NCBI RefSeq assembly: GCF_002245495.1
Contig: NZ_NQJF01000007.1
Span: forward strand, 1 to 64,000
Length of the DNA: 64,000 nt
DNA from: Oceanimonas baumannii
GTDB taxonomy: Bacteria > Pseudomonadota > Gammaproteobacteria > Enterobacterales > Aeromonadaceae
Direction: 5' to 3'
Shown here piece by piece: positions 8,159 through 17,881 of this stretch (positions are counted from its first letter, which is position 1; every line of letters begins with the position of its first letter). The notes below the pieces were generated by a model, which saw nothing but the letters and a program-made list of their open reading frames with translations, made no database searches and was not told where the DNA came from. The translations under genes were made by a program, and so were the position numbers.

Positions 8159-8415
8159 ACCAGCATAATGTGCAGATCGAAGCTCAGTTTCGCCCGGAAG
8201 TACTTGAGCGGGTGTTACGTATGACCCGTCACCGAGGGTTTCGCGTGGATGACATGGAAATGTCCACTTCCTCTGATTGTCAAAACCTGAACATCAGGGT
8301 TACTGTCAGCAGTGAGCGTCCCATTCAGCTGCTGAGCAATCAGCTTGAAAAACTGATGAACGTGACCCGCGTTGAAGCGCAAATCATGGAGCAACCGCTG
8401 AAAAAATCGGCCTGA
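8155..8415 (+). CDS. ilvM: Acetolactate synthase II, small subunit
   Basis: An 86-residue single ACT-domain protein that binds and activates IlvG. Typical segments are [17 protein letters not shown] near the N-terminus and [16 protein letters not shown] near the C-terminus. The start overlaps the ilvG stop by 4 bases and ilvE follows after 11 bases. The AHAS II type is usually insensitive to valine feedback (family knowledge). Confidence 0.94.
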   Translation: MNQHNVQIEAQFRPEVLERVLRMTRHRGFRVDDMEMSTSSDCQNLNIRVTVSSERPIQLLSNQLEKLMNVTRVEAQIMEQPLKKSA

Positions 8416-8426
8416 GGATAACGACA

Positions 8427-9350
8427 ATGTCTACCGCCAAGTACATCTGGTTTAACGGAGATATGGTGCCCTGGGACAAGGCCCAGGTGCATGTGATGAC
8501 CCACGCTCTGCATTATGGCTCTTCGGTGTTTGAAGGCATTCGCGCCTATAACACGCCCAAAGGTCCGGCGATCTTCCGGCTGGAAGAGCATGTGCAGCGG
8601 TTGTTTGATTCCGCCAAGATCTACCGCATGACCATTCCCTATACCAAGGCAGAGCTGATGAGTGCCTGCCGAACGGCGGTGGCCGACAACGACCTGGACA
8701 GTGCCTACCTGCGTCCGCTGGTGTTCGTGGGTAATGTGGGCATGGGCCTGAATGCTCCCAAAGATGTGCCTTGCGAGGTGATCATCGCCGCCATTCCCTG
8801 GGGGGCCTACCTGGGTGAGGAAGGGCTGGAAAACGGCGTCGACGTCTGTGTGACTTCCTGGAACCGGCTGGCACCGAATACCATGCCCACCGGTGCCAAG
8901 GCGGGGGGTAACTATCTGTCATCCCAGCTGATATCCGGTGAGGCCAAACGCCATGGTTACAGCGAGGGAATTTCTCTCGATGTGCACGGTCACCTCAGTG
9001 AAGGCGCCGGCGAGAACCTGTTCCTTATCAAGAATGGCGTGCTTTATACGCCGCCGGTTACCGCCTGCATACTGCCAGGCATCACCCGTGATACTCTGAT
9101 GACCCTGGCGCGGGACGCCGGTTACGAGGTTCGGGAGGAAGCCATTGCCCGGGAAGCCCTGTATCTGGCCGACGAAATGTTTATGACCGGCACCGCTGCC
9201 GAGGTCACCCCGGTGCGCAGCGTGGATGGCATCACTCTGGGTGAAGGTAAACGAGGCCCGATCACCAAACAGCTGCAGCAGGCGTTTTTTGGCCTGTTTA
9301 ATGGCAGCACCCAGGATAAATGGGGTTGGCTCACCCCGGTAAAAGACTAA
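8427..9350 (+). CDS. ilvE: Branched-chain amino acid aminotransferase
   Basis: A 307-residue fold-type IV pyridoxal-phosphate enzyme carrying out the last step in Val, Leu and Ile synthesis. The cofactor-binding lysine is Lys158 in [10 protein letters not shown]; the family signature with SEGAGENLF and [14 protein letters not shown] is complete, and the C-terminus (QAFFGLF...DKWGWL) matches enterobacterial IlvE. It is the third structural gene of the operon, followed by a 64-base gap before ilvD. Confidence 0.97.
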   Translation: MSTAKYIWFNGDMVPWDKAQVHVMTHALHYGSSVFEGIRAYNTPKGPAIFRLEEHVQRLFDSAKIYRMTIPYTKAELMSACRTAVADNDLDSAYLRPLVFVGNVGMGLNAPKDVPCEVIIAAIPWGAYLGEEGLENGVDVCVTSWNRLAPNTMPTGAKAGGNYLSSQLISGEAKRHGYSEGISLDVHGHLSEGAGENLFLIKNGVLYTPPVTACILPGITRDTLMTLARDAGYEVREEAIAREALYLADEMFMTGTAAEVTPVRSVDGITLGEGKRGPITKQLQQAFFGLFNGSTQDKWGWLTPVKD

Positions 9351-9414
9351 TTTAAATTATCGAGATGGGGCGCAGGCGTCCCGCCGTTCTCACGCAATAT
9401 CAGGAGTAAAAGGA

Positions 9415-11265
9415 ATGCCAAGGTATCGTTCAGCCACCACCACCCACGGCCGTAATATGGCCGGCGCCCGCGCCCTGTGGCGCGCCACCGGCATGACCGA
9501 AGATGATTTCGGCAAGCCGATTATCGCTGTGGTGAACTCCTTCACCCAGTTTGTGCCCGGCCACGTGCACCTCAAGGACATGGGGCAGCTGGTGGCCCGC
9601 GAAATTGAAGCGGCCGGCGGTGTGGCCAAGGAATTCAACACCATCGCGGTGGATGACGGTATCGCCATGGGTCATGGCGGCATGCTTTACTCACTGCCCA
9701 GTCGTGAACTGATCGCTGACTCCGTTGAATACATGGTTAACGCCCACTGTGCCGATGCCATGGTATGTATCTCCAACTGTGACAAAATCACTCCCGGCAT
9801 GCTGATGGCCGCCCTGCGGGTTAACATTCCGGTGATCTTCGTGTCCGGTGGCCCGATGGAAGCAGGCAAGACCAAGCTGTCTGATCAGCTGATCAAGCTG
9901 GATCTGGTGGATGCCATGATCCAGGGCGCCGACCCCACCGTCTCCGACGCTCAGAGCGAACAGGTTGAGCGCAGTGCCTGTCCCACCTGTGGTTCCTGCT
10001 CCGGGATGTTTACCGCCAACTCCATGAACTGCCTGACCGAGGCTCTGGGTCTGTCCCAGCCCGGTAATGGCTCGCTGCTGGCCACTCATGCTGATCGTGA
10101 GCAGCTGTTCAAGACCGCCGGTCACCGCATTGTGGAGCTGACCAAACGTTACTACGAAGGTGACGACGCCGCCGTACTGCCGCGCAACATCGCCACTAAG
10201 GCCGCATTCGAAAACGCCATGGTGTTGGATATCGCCATGGGCGGCTCTACCAATACCGTGTTGCACCTGCTGGCCGCCGCTCAGGAAGCGGAAGTGGACT
10301 TCACCATGGACGACATCGACGGCTTGTCGCGCAAGGTACCCCAGCTGTGCAAGGTGGCTCCGTCCACCCAGAAATACCATATGGAAGATGTGCATCGTGC
10401 CGGTGGTGTGATGGGCATTCTGGCCGAGCTGGCCCGTGCCGGCCTGCTTAATACCGATGTGAATACCGTGTTGGGCATGAGCCTGGCCGAGCAGCTGGCC
10501 AGATTCGACATTATGGTGACTGAAGACGACGCGGTAAAAACCATGTTCCGTGCCGGCCCGGCGGGTATTCGCACCACCCGGGCGTTCAGCCAGGACTGCC
10601 GCTGGGACACCCTGGATGACGACCGTGCCGATGGCTGTATTCGCAGCATCGACAATGCCTACAGTCTGGAAGGCGGCCTCGCCGTGCTGGCCGGCAACCT
10701 GGCCATCGACGGCTGTATCGTCAAGACCGCCGGCGTGGCCGACGACAACCTGACCTTCCGTGGACCGGCCCGCGTTTTCGAGAGCCAGGACACCGCGGTG
10801 GCCGGCATTCTCGGCGGCGAGGTCAAGGCCGGTGAAGTGGTCGTGATCCGTTACGAAGGTCCCAAGGGCGGCCCGGGCATGCAGGAAATGCTGTACCCCA
10901 CCACCTACCTTAAGTCCATGGGCCTGGGCACCAAATGCGCGCTGATCACCGACGGTCGTTTCTCCGGCGGTACCTCCGGTCTGTCTATCGGTCACGTTTC
11001 TCCCGAGGCGGCCAACGGCGGCACCATTGGTTTGGTGCAGACTGGTGACATCATCGACATCGATATTCCGGCCCGCAAGATTGCGCTGGACGTGTCCGAG
11101 CAGGAGCTGGCAGCTCGCCGTGAAGCCATGGATGCCAAGGGTGAACAGGCCTGGCGTCCGGTAGATCGCGAGCGCGAAGTGTCCTTTGCTCTGCGCGCCT
11201 ATGCCTCATTGGCCACCAGCGCCGACAAGGGCGCGGTGCGTGACCGCAGCAAGCTGGGAGGTTGA
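9415..11265 (+). CDS. ilvD: Dihydroxy-acid dehydratase
   Basis: A 616-residue iron-sulfur enzyme that dehydrates 2,3-dihydroxy-isovalerate and -methylvalerate. Cluster and metal-binding motifs are intact: [31 protein letters not shown] and the C-terminal [19 protein letters not shown]. Length equals that of E. coli IlvD (616). A good AGGAG site precedes the ATG. The enzyme is oxygen-sensitive in homologues. Confidence 0.97.
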   Translation: MPRYRSATTTHGRNMAGARALWRATGMTEDDFGKPIIAVVNSFTQFVPGHVHLKDMGQLVAREIEAAGGVAKEFNTIAVDDGIAMGHGGMLYSLPSRELIADSVEYMVNAHCADAMVCISNCDKITPGMLMAALRVNIPVIFVSGGPMEAGKTKLSDQLIKLDLVDAMIQGADPTVSDAQSEQVERSACPTCGSCSGMFTANSMNCLTEALGLSQPGNGSLLATHADREQLFKTAGHRIVELTKRYYEGDDAAVLPRNIATKAAFENAMVLDIAMGGSTNTVLHLLAAAQEAEVDFTMDDIDGLSRKVPQLCKVAPSTQKYHMEDVHRAGGVMGILAELARAGLLNTDVNTVLGMSLAEQLARFDIMVTEDDAVKTMFRAGPAGIRTTRAFSQDCRWDTLDDDRADGCIRSIDNAYSLEGGLAVLAGNLAIDGCIVKTAGVADDNLTFRGPARVFESQDTAVAGILGGEVKAGEVVVIRYEGPKGGPGMQEMLYPTTYLKSMGLGTKCALITDGRFSGGTSGLSIGHVSPEAANGGTIGLVQTGDIIDIDIPARKIALDVSEQELAARREAMDAKGEQAWRPVDREREVSFALRAYASLATSADKGAVRDRSKLGG

Positions 11266-11268
11266 GGC

Positions 11269-12825
11269 ATGGCACAGGCTGCATTGAAGGAAAAAAAAGG
11301 CACACCCCGTTCGGCTACCGAGTACCTGCGTCACATTCTGTTGTCACCGGTGTACGAGGCGGCCCGGGTGACGCCACTGACCCCGCTCAAAAAGATTTCC
11401 GAGCGGTTGGGGCACCCGGTTTCCCTCAAGCGGGAAGATATGCAGCCGGTGCACTCTTTCAAGCTGCGTGGTGCCTACAACAAGATTGCCCAGCTCACCC
11501 CCGAGCAGCAGCAACGCGGCGTGATTGCCGCCTCGGCGGGCAACCATGCTCAGGGCGTGGCGCTGTCGGCGGCCAAGCTGGGCATCAATGCCACTATTGT
11601 GATGCCCACTGTCACTCCCGATATCAAGGTGGAGTCGGTACGTCGCTTTGGCGGTAATGTGGTTCTGCATGGCAACAACTTCGACGAAGCCTATGCCCGC
11701 TGTCTGGAACTAGTCAAGGAACTGGGCGCGACCCTGATCCCGCCCTTTGATGACGAGGACGTGATTTCCGGACAAGGCACGGTGGGTCGTGAGTTGCTGG
11801 AGCAGGATACCCGTCTGACTCATGTGTTCGTGCCGGTGGGTGGTGGCGGCTTGGCCGCCGGGGTGGCGGTATACATCAAGCAGCTGTTACCTCAGGTTAA
11901 GGTAATTGGGGTCGAGGCCGAGGGCTCCGCCTGTCTCAAGGCGGCGCTGAATGCCGGTGACATCGTTACTCTGGACCGGGTCAGTATGTTTGCCGACGGT
12001 GTGGCGGTGAAGCGTATCGGTACCGAGACGTTCCGTTTGTGTCGGGAATATCTGGACGGTGTGATTACCGTAACCTCCGACGAAATTTGCGCTGCACTTA
12101 AGGATATCTTTGAGGATACCCGAGCTATTGCCGAGCCCTCGGGCGCGCTGTCGCTGGCCGGGCTGAAAAAATACAGCCAGGCCGGGGATTATGCCCATGC
12201 CCGTATGGCAGCGGTGCTCAGTGGTGCCAATGTTAACTTCCATTCTCTGCGCTACGTGTCCGAGCGGTGTGAGCTGGGTGAAAAACGGGAAGGGGTACTG
12301 GCGGTCACTATTCCCGAATGCAAAGGAGCCTTTTTGCAGTTTTGCGAGTTGCTCGGCAACCGCATGGTGACTGAGTTTAACTATCGCTATGCGGCGGCAG
12401 ACAAGGCGGCGCTGCTGGTGTCGGTGCGGCTGTCCGATGGCGATCGGGAGCTGGCGCAGATCATGGCGGAGCTGGAGCAGGCAGGGTATCCGGTGGCTAA
12501 TATGACCGACAACGATCTGGCCAAGACCCATGTGCGTTATATGGTCGGTGGCCGGGCACCCAAGCCTCTGCAGGAACGCCTGTACAGCTTTCGTTTCCCG
12601 GAGCAGCCCGGTGCCCTGATGCGCTTTTTGCACACCTTGGGTGCCCGCTGGAACATCAGTCTGTTTCATTATCGCAACCATGGTGCCGAATTTGGCCGGG
12701 TGCTGTGTGGCTTTGAGTTGCCCGAGAGCGATATCGCTTCATTTGAGCGGCACTTGGCGGAGCTGGGTTACACTTGGTACGACGTGACTCAGGATCCGGC
12801 CTACCGGTTTTTCCTGGCACACTGA
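11269..12825 (+). CDS. ilvA: Biosynthetic threonine deaminase
   Basis: A 518-residue pyridoxal-phosphate enzyme that converts threonine to 2-oxobutanoate, the first committed step to isoleucine. The cofactor lysine is Lys65 in SFKLRGAYN; the glycine loop PVGGGGLAAGV is present. Two ACT-like regulatory domains occupy roughly residues 335-515, the part that responds to isoleucine and valine, so this is the biosynthetic and not the catabolic enzyme. It begins 3 bases after ilvD and closes the operon. Confidence 0.96.
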   Translation: MAQAALKEKKGTPRSATEYLRHILLSPVYEAARVTPLTPLKKISERLGHPVSLKREDMQPVHSFKLRGAYNKIAQLTPEQQQRGVIAASAGNHAQGVALSAAKLGINATIVMPTVTPDIKVESVRRFGGNVVLHGNNFDEAYARCLELVKELGATLIPPFDDEDVISGQGTVGRELLEQDTRLTHVFVPVGGGGLAAGVAVYIKQLLPQVKVIGVEAEGSACLKAALNAGDIVTLDRVSMFADGVAVKRIGTETFRLCREYLDGVITVTSDEICAALKDIFEDTRAIAEPSGALSLAGLKKYSQAGDYAHARMAAVLSGANVNFHSLRYVSERCELGEKREGVLAVTIPECKGAFLQFCELLGNRMVTEFNYRYAAADKAALLVSVRLSDGDRELAQIMAELEQAGYPVANMTDNDLAKTHVRYMVGGRAPKPLQERLYSFRFPEQPGALMRFLHTLGARWNISLFHYRNHGAEFGRVLCGFELPESDIASFERHLAELGYTWYDVTQDPAYRFFLAH

Positions 12826-12850
12826 CCAGAGTCTGGTCATTGACGAGCAT

Positions 12851-12872
12851 GCCGGGCTTGCCCGGCTTTTTT
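12851..12872 (+). terminator. ilv operon terminator
   Basis: A stem GCCGGGC / GCCCGGC with a 2-base loop and six T residues, 26 bases after ilvA. Confidence 0.92.
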
Positions 12873-12922
12873 GTGTTCGGTTTGCTGGTTTAATTTAACG
12901 TTTTCGTATCACTTGGGTTCTC

Positions 12923-12939
12923 TTATGAAACCTTCATAA
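12923..12939. repeat. Short dyad before the urea transporter
   Basis: A perfect 7-bp inverted repeat TTATGAA-ACC-TTCATAA, about 105 bases before the transporter start in an AT-rich stretch. It could be an operator, but the regulator is unknown and no other copy was seen. Confidence 0.4.
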
Positions 12940-13042
12940 CCTTAATACAAAGTTGTTCACAATAATTTATTGACCAGTTTTCGCTCAGCTGTTTTAATCG
13001 CGCCGTCTCTGTTTTCTTCCCTTTGGTACAGGAGTGTCTTTC

Positions 13043-13885
13043 ATGACGCTGTTGTCTTCCCTGCTGGCCGCTGTTGGCCAGATATATTTTATAAACAACC
13101 GCCTGGCCGGTGCTCTGATTGTTGCGGGTGTACTCTGGGTTTCTCCCTGGATGGCCGCCACCATGATGCTGGCAACCTTCGCCGCCACCTTGCTGGCGCT
13201 GGTTTGCAGGTGGGAGCCGGGCGCCTGGCGCGATGGTCTGTTTGGCTTTAATGCTGCCCTGGTAGGGCTGGCCTTTGGCTTGTTTGCCGAGCATACCCCG
13301 CAGTGGTTGTTGCTGTCGGTACTGGGCGGAGCGTTGTCGGCCTGGCTTTATTACCGGCTGCGCCGGCTGGCCGCCATTCCCTGGTATACCTTGCCATTCA
13401 ATCTGGTGGTGTTGCCATGGCTGTATTTCATCGGTCAGCGGGTAGCCGATGAGGTTCCCCAAGGGTATAACTTTTCACTGTCGGCCATTGGTCAGGTCAT
13501 TTTTCTTCCCGATACCGTACCGGCGGTACTGATCTGTATCGCTCTGCTGTTGGTAGGCATCGAAATGCTGGGTTGGGCCTTTGTCGGCGCCATGATATCG
13601 AGCGGCGCGGCGCTATTGCTGCTGGTCAACCCGGACTACATTAACTTTGGCCTGACCGGCTATAACGGTGTACTGGCGGCCATTGCCATGTTCTGGCACG
13701 GCAGCAGGCAAGCCTGGATACTGCTGGCTGCAGCCTTGGCCGGACTGATGACGGCCGTTATGCTCAAACTGGGCTTGCCCATGCTGACCATGCCTTTTGT
13801 GCTCAGCTGCTGGCTATGCCTGGTAATGCAGAAAGGCCTGAAGTATTACCAGGCGTCACACATTATCGACAGGGAGAGAGTATGA
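13043..13885 (+). CDS. Urea transporter family protein
   Basis: A 280-residue inner-membrane protein of the UT (urea channel) family, with about ten hydrophobic segments in two related halves. Family signatures are GLFGFNAALVGLAF in the first half with LPFNLVV, and GLTGYNGVLAAIA with LPMLTMPFVLSCWL in the second, matching the twin L-P-x-x-T-x-P-F selectivity elements. The ATG at 13043 is chosen because AGGAG lies 8 bases upstream; a GTG at 13034 overlaps that site. No urease gene is in the window, so urea use or export remains open. The stop overlaps the next gene (ATGA). Confidence 0.87.
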   Translation: MTLLSSLLAAVGQIYFINNRLAGALIVAGVLWVSPWMAATMMLATFAATLLALVCRWEPGAWRDGLFGFNAALVGLAFGLFAEHTPQWLLLSVLGGALSAWLYYRLRRLAAIPWYTLPFNLVVLPWLYFIGQRVADEVPQGYNFSLSAIGQVIFLPDTVPAVLICIALLLVGIEMLGWAFVGAMISSGAALLLLVNPDYINFGLTGYNGVLAAIAMFWHGSRQAWILLAAALAGLMTAVMLKLGLPMLTMPFVLSCWLCLVMQKGLKYYQASHIIDRERV

Positions 13886-14751
13886 AACTGGGATTTATCG
13901 GCATCGGATTGATGGGTAAGCCGATGACCGAGCGGCTGCTGGCCGCCGGCTTTGACGTTACCGTATGGAACCGCAGTACTGACAAGCTGGCTGAGGTCGT
14001 CACTGCCGGCGCTCAGGTGGCCGGCAGCATCGGTGAACTGACTGAGCAGGTGGATCTGGTGCTGTTGTGCCTGGCCAATACCGCTGTGGTGGAAAATGTG
14101 GTCTTTGGCGAGGGCGGGGTGGCCAGCCATGGTCGGGCTGGTCAGCTGTTGGTGGATTTTTCCAGCTCTGATCCTGATGCCACCCGTGACTATGCCAAGC
14201 GGCTGAACAGCGCCTGCGGCATGGGTTGGATCGACTCGCCGGTCTCCGGCGGCGTTGCCGGGGCGGAAGACGGAACACTGGCCATTATGTGTGGCGGTGA
14301 AGAAGCCGATATTGAACGCATCCGGCCGGTGCTAGCGCCGCTGTCGCAGCGGGTTACCCGCATGGGTGGCGTGGGTGCCGGCCAGGTTACCAAGGTGTGT
14401 AACCAGATGATCGTAGGCTGCAACCTGATGGTGCTGGCGGAAATGATGGCGCTGGCCAAGTCCTGCGGCGTGGATGCGGAGCAGATCCCTGCCGCCCTGG
14501 CGGGCGGTTTTGCTGACTCGAGACCAATGCAGATCACCGGCCCGCTGATGGCGGAAGAGTCGGATCCTGATCCCAAGTGGCATGTGCGTACCCTGCTCAA
14601 GGACCTGGATATGGCGGTAGCTCAGAGCCTGCGTGCCGGCAGCGCCACTCCTATGTCGGGCCTGGCCGCCCAGCTGATGCGTCAGCATGGTAGCAAAGGT
14701 TTCCTGGAGCGGGACCCGGCGACCCTGATCAAGCTGTATAAGGACGCTTGA
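13882..14751 (+). CDS. NAD(P)-dependent beta-hydroxyacid dehydrogenase family protein
   Basis: A 289-residue oxidoreductase of the 3-hydroxyisobutyrate dehydrogenase/tartronate semialdehyde reductase family. The Rossmann start GFIGIGLMGKPM, the substrate-binding DSPVSGGVAGAEDGTL and the catalytic-lysine region GAGQVTKVCNQMIVG are all present, and the C-terminal helical domain is full length. The exact substrate (3-hydroxyisobutyrate, tartronate or succinic semialdehyde, as in GLYR-type members) cannot be read from sequence. It is translationally coupled to the urea transporter by a 4-base overlap. Confidence 0.88.
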   Translation: MKLGFIGIGLMGKPMTERLLAAGFDVTVWNRSTDKLAEVVTAGAQVAGSIGELTEQVDLVLLCLANTAVVENVVFGEGGVASHGRAGQLLVDFSSSDPDATRDYAKRLNSACGMGWIDSPVSGGVAGAEDGTLAIMCGGEEADIERIRPVLAPLSQRVTRMGGVGAGQVTKVCNQMIVGCNLMVLAEMMALAKSCGVDAEQIPAALAGGFADSRPMQITGPLMAEESDPDPKWHVRTLLKDLDMAVAQSLRAGSATPMSGLAAQLMRQHGSKGFLERDPATLIKLYKDA

Positions 14752-14769
14752 GTTCTAGCTCTATATGTG

Positions 14770-14797
14770 AAAAAGAGGAGCCGAAGCTCCTCTTTTT
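14770..14797. terminator. Bidirectional terminator between the dehydrogenase gene and hemY
   Basis: A 12-bp perfect stem AAAAAGAGGAGC / GCTCCTCTTTTT with the loop CGAA. It has a T run on one strand and an A run on the other, so it can serve both the plus-strand dehydrogenase and minus-strand hemY. Confidence 0.9.
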
Positions 14798-14814
14798 GCG
14801 TTTAAGGCAGCGGC

Positions 14815-15993
14815 TCAGATCGTTGCCAGGGCCAGACTGTGTTTGTAATAGTCATTGGCCTTGTCCAGGTCCTTGCGTCTTTCTGCCAGTTCAGCCAGCA
14901 GTACATAGTCCCGCGGCTCAGGCTTTTGCGCCACTGCCTGTTGCAGATGTTGCTCAGCCTGTTCGTCTTTGCCTTCTTTCAGATACAAGCGGCCCAGGGC
15001 GGAGTGCAGCTCGGGCAGGCTTTCTTTTTTCGCCTTTTTCTCCAGTGCGGCAAGCAGCGGGTGATAGTCGCTCAGTTGCAGCCGGGTGGCGCATAGCAGC
15101 AGTCCCGGATCGGCTTCTTTGTCGAGGCCTTCCAGTAGCAGCTGCTGGGCTTCCTTGTGAGCCTTGAGGCCGATCAGCCGGTCACACAGGGGCAACAACA
15201 GTGCAGGGTTGTATTTGTCCTTGCGCGGCAGTGCCTGCCATACCTTGATCAGGCCATCACTGCCTTCATCGTGGGCGGCCTGTTCAAAGCGGCCAAGCCA
15301 GGACTGATGACGCAGTTCATCCTTTTCTTCGGCACTGATCAGATTCTTGTTGGCCAGGCTGTCGAGAATACCGAGCAGGGCTTGCCACTGACCGGTAGCC
15401 ACATACACATCTTTCTGCAGCTTGAGCAGGGCGGGCTGGTGGCCATAGGTGGTTTCCAGAGCCTGCACGCCGGCCAGCGCCTGTTCAAACTCACCCTGCT
15501 GATACTGCAGTCGGGCTTGAGTTATGCCCACAGCCAGACCGGCCGCAGGGTGTTGCTCCCGTGCCTGTTGCAGATAGCTGTCGCGCTTTTCGTCGTTACC
15601 CTGAGCCTGAGCGGCACTGGCAGCGTTCAGGTAGTTGAGCAGGGCTAACTCGTTGCCCTTGGTGCCCTTGAGCAGCATTTTCTCGGCATTAGCGTAATCT
15701 TCCGCGACCAGTGCCTGCATACCGCTTTGGGTGTAGTTCAGGGCCTTGCGCCGGCGGCGGCCCATAAACCAGCCCCGGGTGCGGTGACTGATGCCGAAAA
15801 TGCGGCCCAGCAGCCATTCAATAAATAACAGCAGTACATAAAACAGCACGGCAGCCACCAGGAATACGGTGACCGTGGTTTCTATGGTGTAGCTGCCCGC
15901 AGACACCAGCACATAACCCTGCTTGCCCATAAACCCGGGGCCGACAATCAGGCCGGCAGCCAGAATGGCGACAATAATCGCAAGACGTATCAT
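14815..15993 (-). CDS. hemY: HemY, TPR membrane protein of haem synthesis operon
   Basis: A 392-residue inner-membrane protein with two N-terminal hydrophobic segments (about 1-25 and 35-60) and tetratricopeptide-like repeats over most of the rest (for example LGRLYLKEGKDEQAEQHLQQA). Despite the name this is not the Bacillus protoporphyrinogen oxidase; it is the enterobacterial HemY, whose role is proposed to be in haem synthesis or protein assembly. It is the last gene of hemCDXY, 9 bases after hemX. Confidence 0.9.
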   Translation of the reverse strand: MIRLAIIVAILAAGLIVGPGFMGKQGYVLVSAGSYTIETTVTVFLVAAVLFYVLLLFIEWLLGRIFGISHRTRGWFMGRRRRKALNYTQSGMQALVAEDYANAEKMLLKGTKGNELALLNYLNAASAAQAQGNDEKRDSYLQQAREQHPAAGLAVGITQARLQYQQGEFEQALAGVQALETTYGHQPALLKLQKDVYVATGQWQALLGILDSLANKNLISAEEKDELRHQSWLGRFEQAAHDEGSDGLIKVWQALPRKDKYNPALLLPLCDRLIGLKAHKEAQQLLLEGLDKEADPGLLLCATRLQLSDYHPLLAALEKKAKKESLPELHSALGRLYLKEGKDEQAEQHLQQAVAQKPEPRDYVLLAELAERRKDLDKANDYYKHSLALATI

Positions 15994-16002
15994 AAGTCCC
16001 CC

Positions 16003-17139
16003 TTACAGGCCGGTGAGCAGGCGTTGCAGCCGGTTATCCAGCAACTGCTGCAGCCGCTCCTGGGCAGTAAATTGCTCGGGATAATTCACGCTGATTTGCT
16101 GGCCTTTGAGTTGCTCAATCTGCTCCAGCATAAACTGGCGCACACTGTCATCGGCAAAGTAGTCCTGCAGCCACTGCTCAGACTGTGCCAGGGCACTATC
16201 GTAAATTTCCTGTTGCTCGCGATAGACGGCGAGCTGAGCCTGCAGCAGCTTACCCTTAAGGTTTTCGCTTAAATACCAGTGTTGCTGCGGAGACAGCAGG
16301 GCCTCTACATTGCCGTCGCGGCGACGTACAGTGACGAAGTCGTCGGTAAAGCTGGCCCAGCTCTTTTTCAGGTTTTCTTTCCAGTCACTGACGGACTCGG
16401 ACAGGGTGAAGTCGGGCTCTTCGGCCCGGGACATGATGACTCCGTCCAGTTTCAGTTTATCAACCTGGTCGTTAATGCTGTTGAGCTTGATCACCATGCC
16501 TTCGCGATCGATTTTTTTCACCGATTTAATGCTGGCAATGTCGTCGGCAAGCGCCTTGCGCACCGGCACCAGGGTGGGATCGTTAAGGGCAGCCAGGCGC
16601 TCATCAGCGTTGGCCAGCATCATGGCGGCGGACACGGCATCATGCTCCAGCCACAGCTTGCGGCCAGCCATGCGAACCAGGTACTCGGCCTCTGCCAGCA
16701 TCCAGTCGTTGGGGCGCTTGCTGTCCAGATCCAGTACCTTGCGAGACAAGCCGTCCACTTGCTCGGTAACGCTCTGTTGAGCGCTTTCCAGTTTACCCAG
16801 AGTGGCGCTCTGCTGACTCTTGAGTGCATTCAGGGCCGTCTGCTGCTCAGCCAGCCGGGTTTCCATCGCGGCAATCTGTGTCGCCTGGTTTTCACCCTGT
16901 TTATGGCCGTGCCAGTACAGGCCGCCGGCCAGCACGACTGCCAGCACAATAGCCACGGTGGCCAGCCCTTTGCCGGAAGACGGCTGCTTTTCCTGCACCG
17001 GTTTTTCCGGCGTGCTGACGGGCGGCTCGGTTTGTATTGCCTGAGTGCTTTCTTCGGTTTTGGCCTCGGCGGAGGAGGACGCCGGCGTGGTGTTGGTTAC
17101 CAGCTTGTCTTCCTGTTGGTCTTGTTTATTGTCTGTCAT
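16003..17139 (-). CDS. hemX: HemX, membrane-anchored protein of the hemCDXY operon
   Basis: A 378-residue protein with a charged, low-complexity N-terminus (residues 1-55), a single membrane segment (GLATVAIVLAVVLAGGLYW) and a coiled-coil region (METRLAEQQTALNALKSQQ) before the globular part. It is annotated in many genomes as uroporphyrinogen-III C-methyltransferase, but no methyltransferase motif is visible; a structural or regulatory role is more likely. Start 17139 has a good AGAGG site and overlaps hemD by 14 bases; an ATG five codons earlier is possible. Confidence 0.88.
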   Translation of the reverse strand: MTDNKQDQQEDKLVTNTTPASSSAEAKTEESTQAIQTEPPVSTPEKPVQEKQPSSGKGLATVAIVLAVVLAGGLYWHGHKQGENQATQIAAMETRLAEQQTALNALKSQQSATLGKLESAQQSVTEQVDGLSRKVLDLDSKRPNDWMLAEAEYLVRMAGRKLWLEHDAVSAAMMLANADERLAALNDPTLVPVRKALADDIASIKSVKKIDREGMVIKLNSINDQVDKLKLDGVIMSRAEEPDFTLSESVSDWKENLKKSWASFTDDFVTVRRRDGNVEALLSPQQHWYLSENLKGKLLQAQLAVYREQQEIYDSALAQSEQWLQDYFADDSVRQFMLEQIEQLKGQQISVNYPEQFTAQERLQQLLDNRLQRLLTGL

Positions 17140-17881
17140 TCCTTTTCCTCTCATCCAGAGCGCTGATCAACGCCGTGTTGGATGCACCTTTCGCATTGAT
17201 GATATGAGTAAAGCCTAATGTCTCTGCCTGCTCTGCGACGCGAATGCTGGGCACAATCAATAAACGGCTCAGCAGCCAGTCCTTTGCGCTGTTGGCAGCA
17301 AGCTGAAACAGGTGCTGCAGCAAGCCGCCACTGGTGATGATAATACTGTCCACGCCCTGGTGCCGCCACTGTTTAACTAGTTCGCCGTTGTGGTCTTCAC
17401 GATAACAACGGCGATAAACTTCACAATAGTTTACTTGTGCTCCCCGCTGTATCAGGGTCGGGGCCATCATATGACGGCCACCGTCGCCACGCAGAATGAT
17501 GGCTTGGCACCCGGCCGGGTGTTGCAGCGCGGGCAGGGCAATCATGCCCTCGGAACGGGGATCGTCCGGCACCAGCGCGTTGGTTATCCCCACGGCGGCA
17601 AAGGCCTTTCCAGTGGCTTCGCCGACAGCCACATAAGTGCTGTCAGGCCAGCTCAAACCCTGGCTTTTCAGCGCATTATCGGCGAATTTCACCGCTTGTG
17701 CGCTGACCGCTATCACATAATCCCTGCTGCCAAGCTGGCTTAATAATGCCGGTGCCCGGGTCAGTTCGCCGCCCGGCGCAAAGGTCAGCAGGGGGGTGGC
17801 CACCGGCTGGTGGCCGGCCCGGCGTAATGCGTCGCACAGGCTGTGATTCTGAGGTTCGGGGCGAACCACCAGTGGTATCAC
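17126..17881 (-). CDS. hemD: Uroporphyrinogen-III synthase
   Basis: A 251-residue enzyme that closes hydroxymethylbilane to uroporphyrinogen III with inversion of ring D. The two-domain fold is poorly conserved, but [21 protein letters not shown] and the SGG-x-L-x-x-L motif ([11 protein letters not shown]) are typical. The start is GTG and overlaps the hemC stop by 4 bases (GTGA), so translation is coupled. Confidence 0.92.
   Translation of the reverse strand: MIPLVVRPEPQNHSLCDALRRAGHQPVATPLLTFAPGGELTRAPALLSQLGSRDYVIAVSAQAVKFADNALKSQGLSWPDSTYVAVGEATGKAFAAVGITNALVPDDPRSEGMIALPALQHPAGCQAIILRGDGGRHMMAPTLIQRGAQVNYCEVYRRCYREDHNGELVKQWRHQGVDSIIITSGGLLQHLFQLAANSAKDWLLSRLLIVPSIRVAEQAETLGFTHIINAKGASNTALISALDERKRNDRQ

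Noticed and set aside
9691-10995. Long reading frame of 434 codons on the minus strand inside ilvD
   Set aside because: It is antisense to a strongly conserved enzyme gene, rich in Gly, His and Gln as expected for a mirror frame of GC-rich coding DNA, and has no ribosome site or domain.
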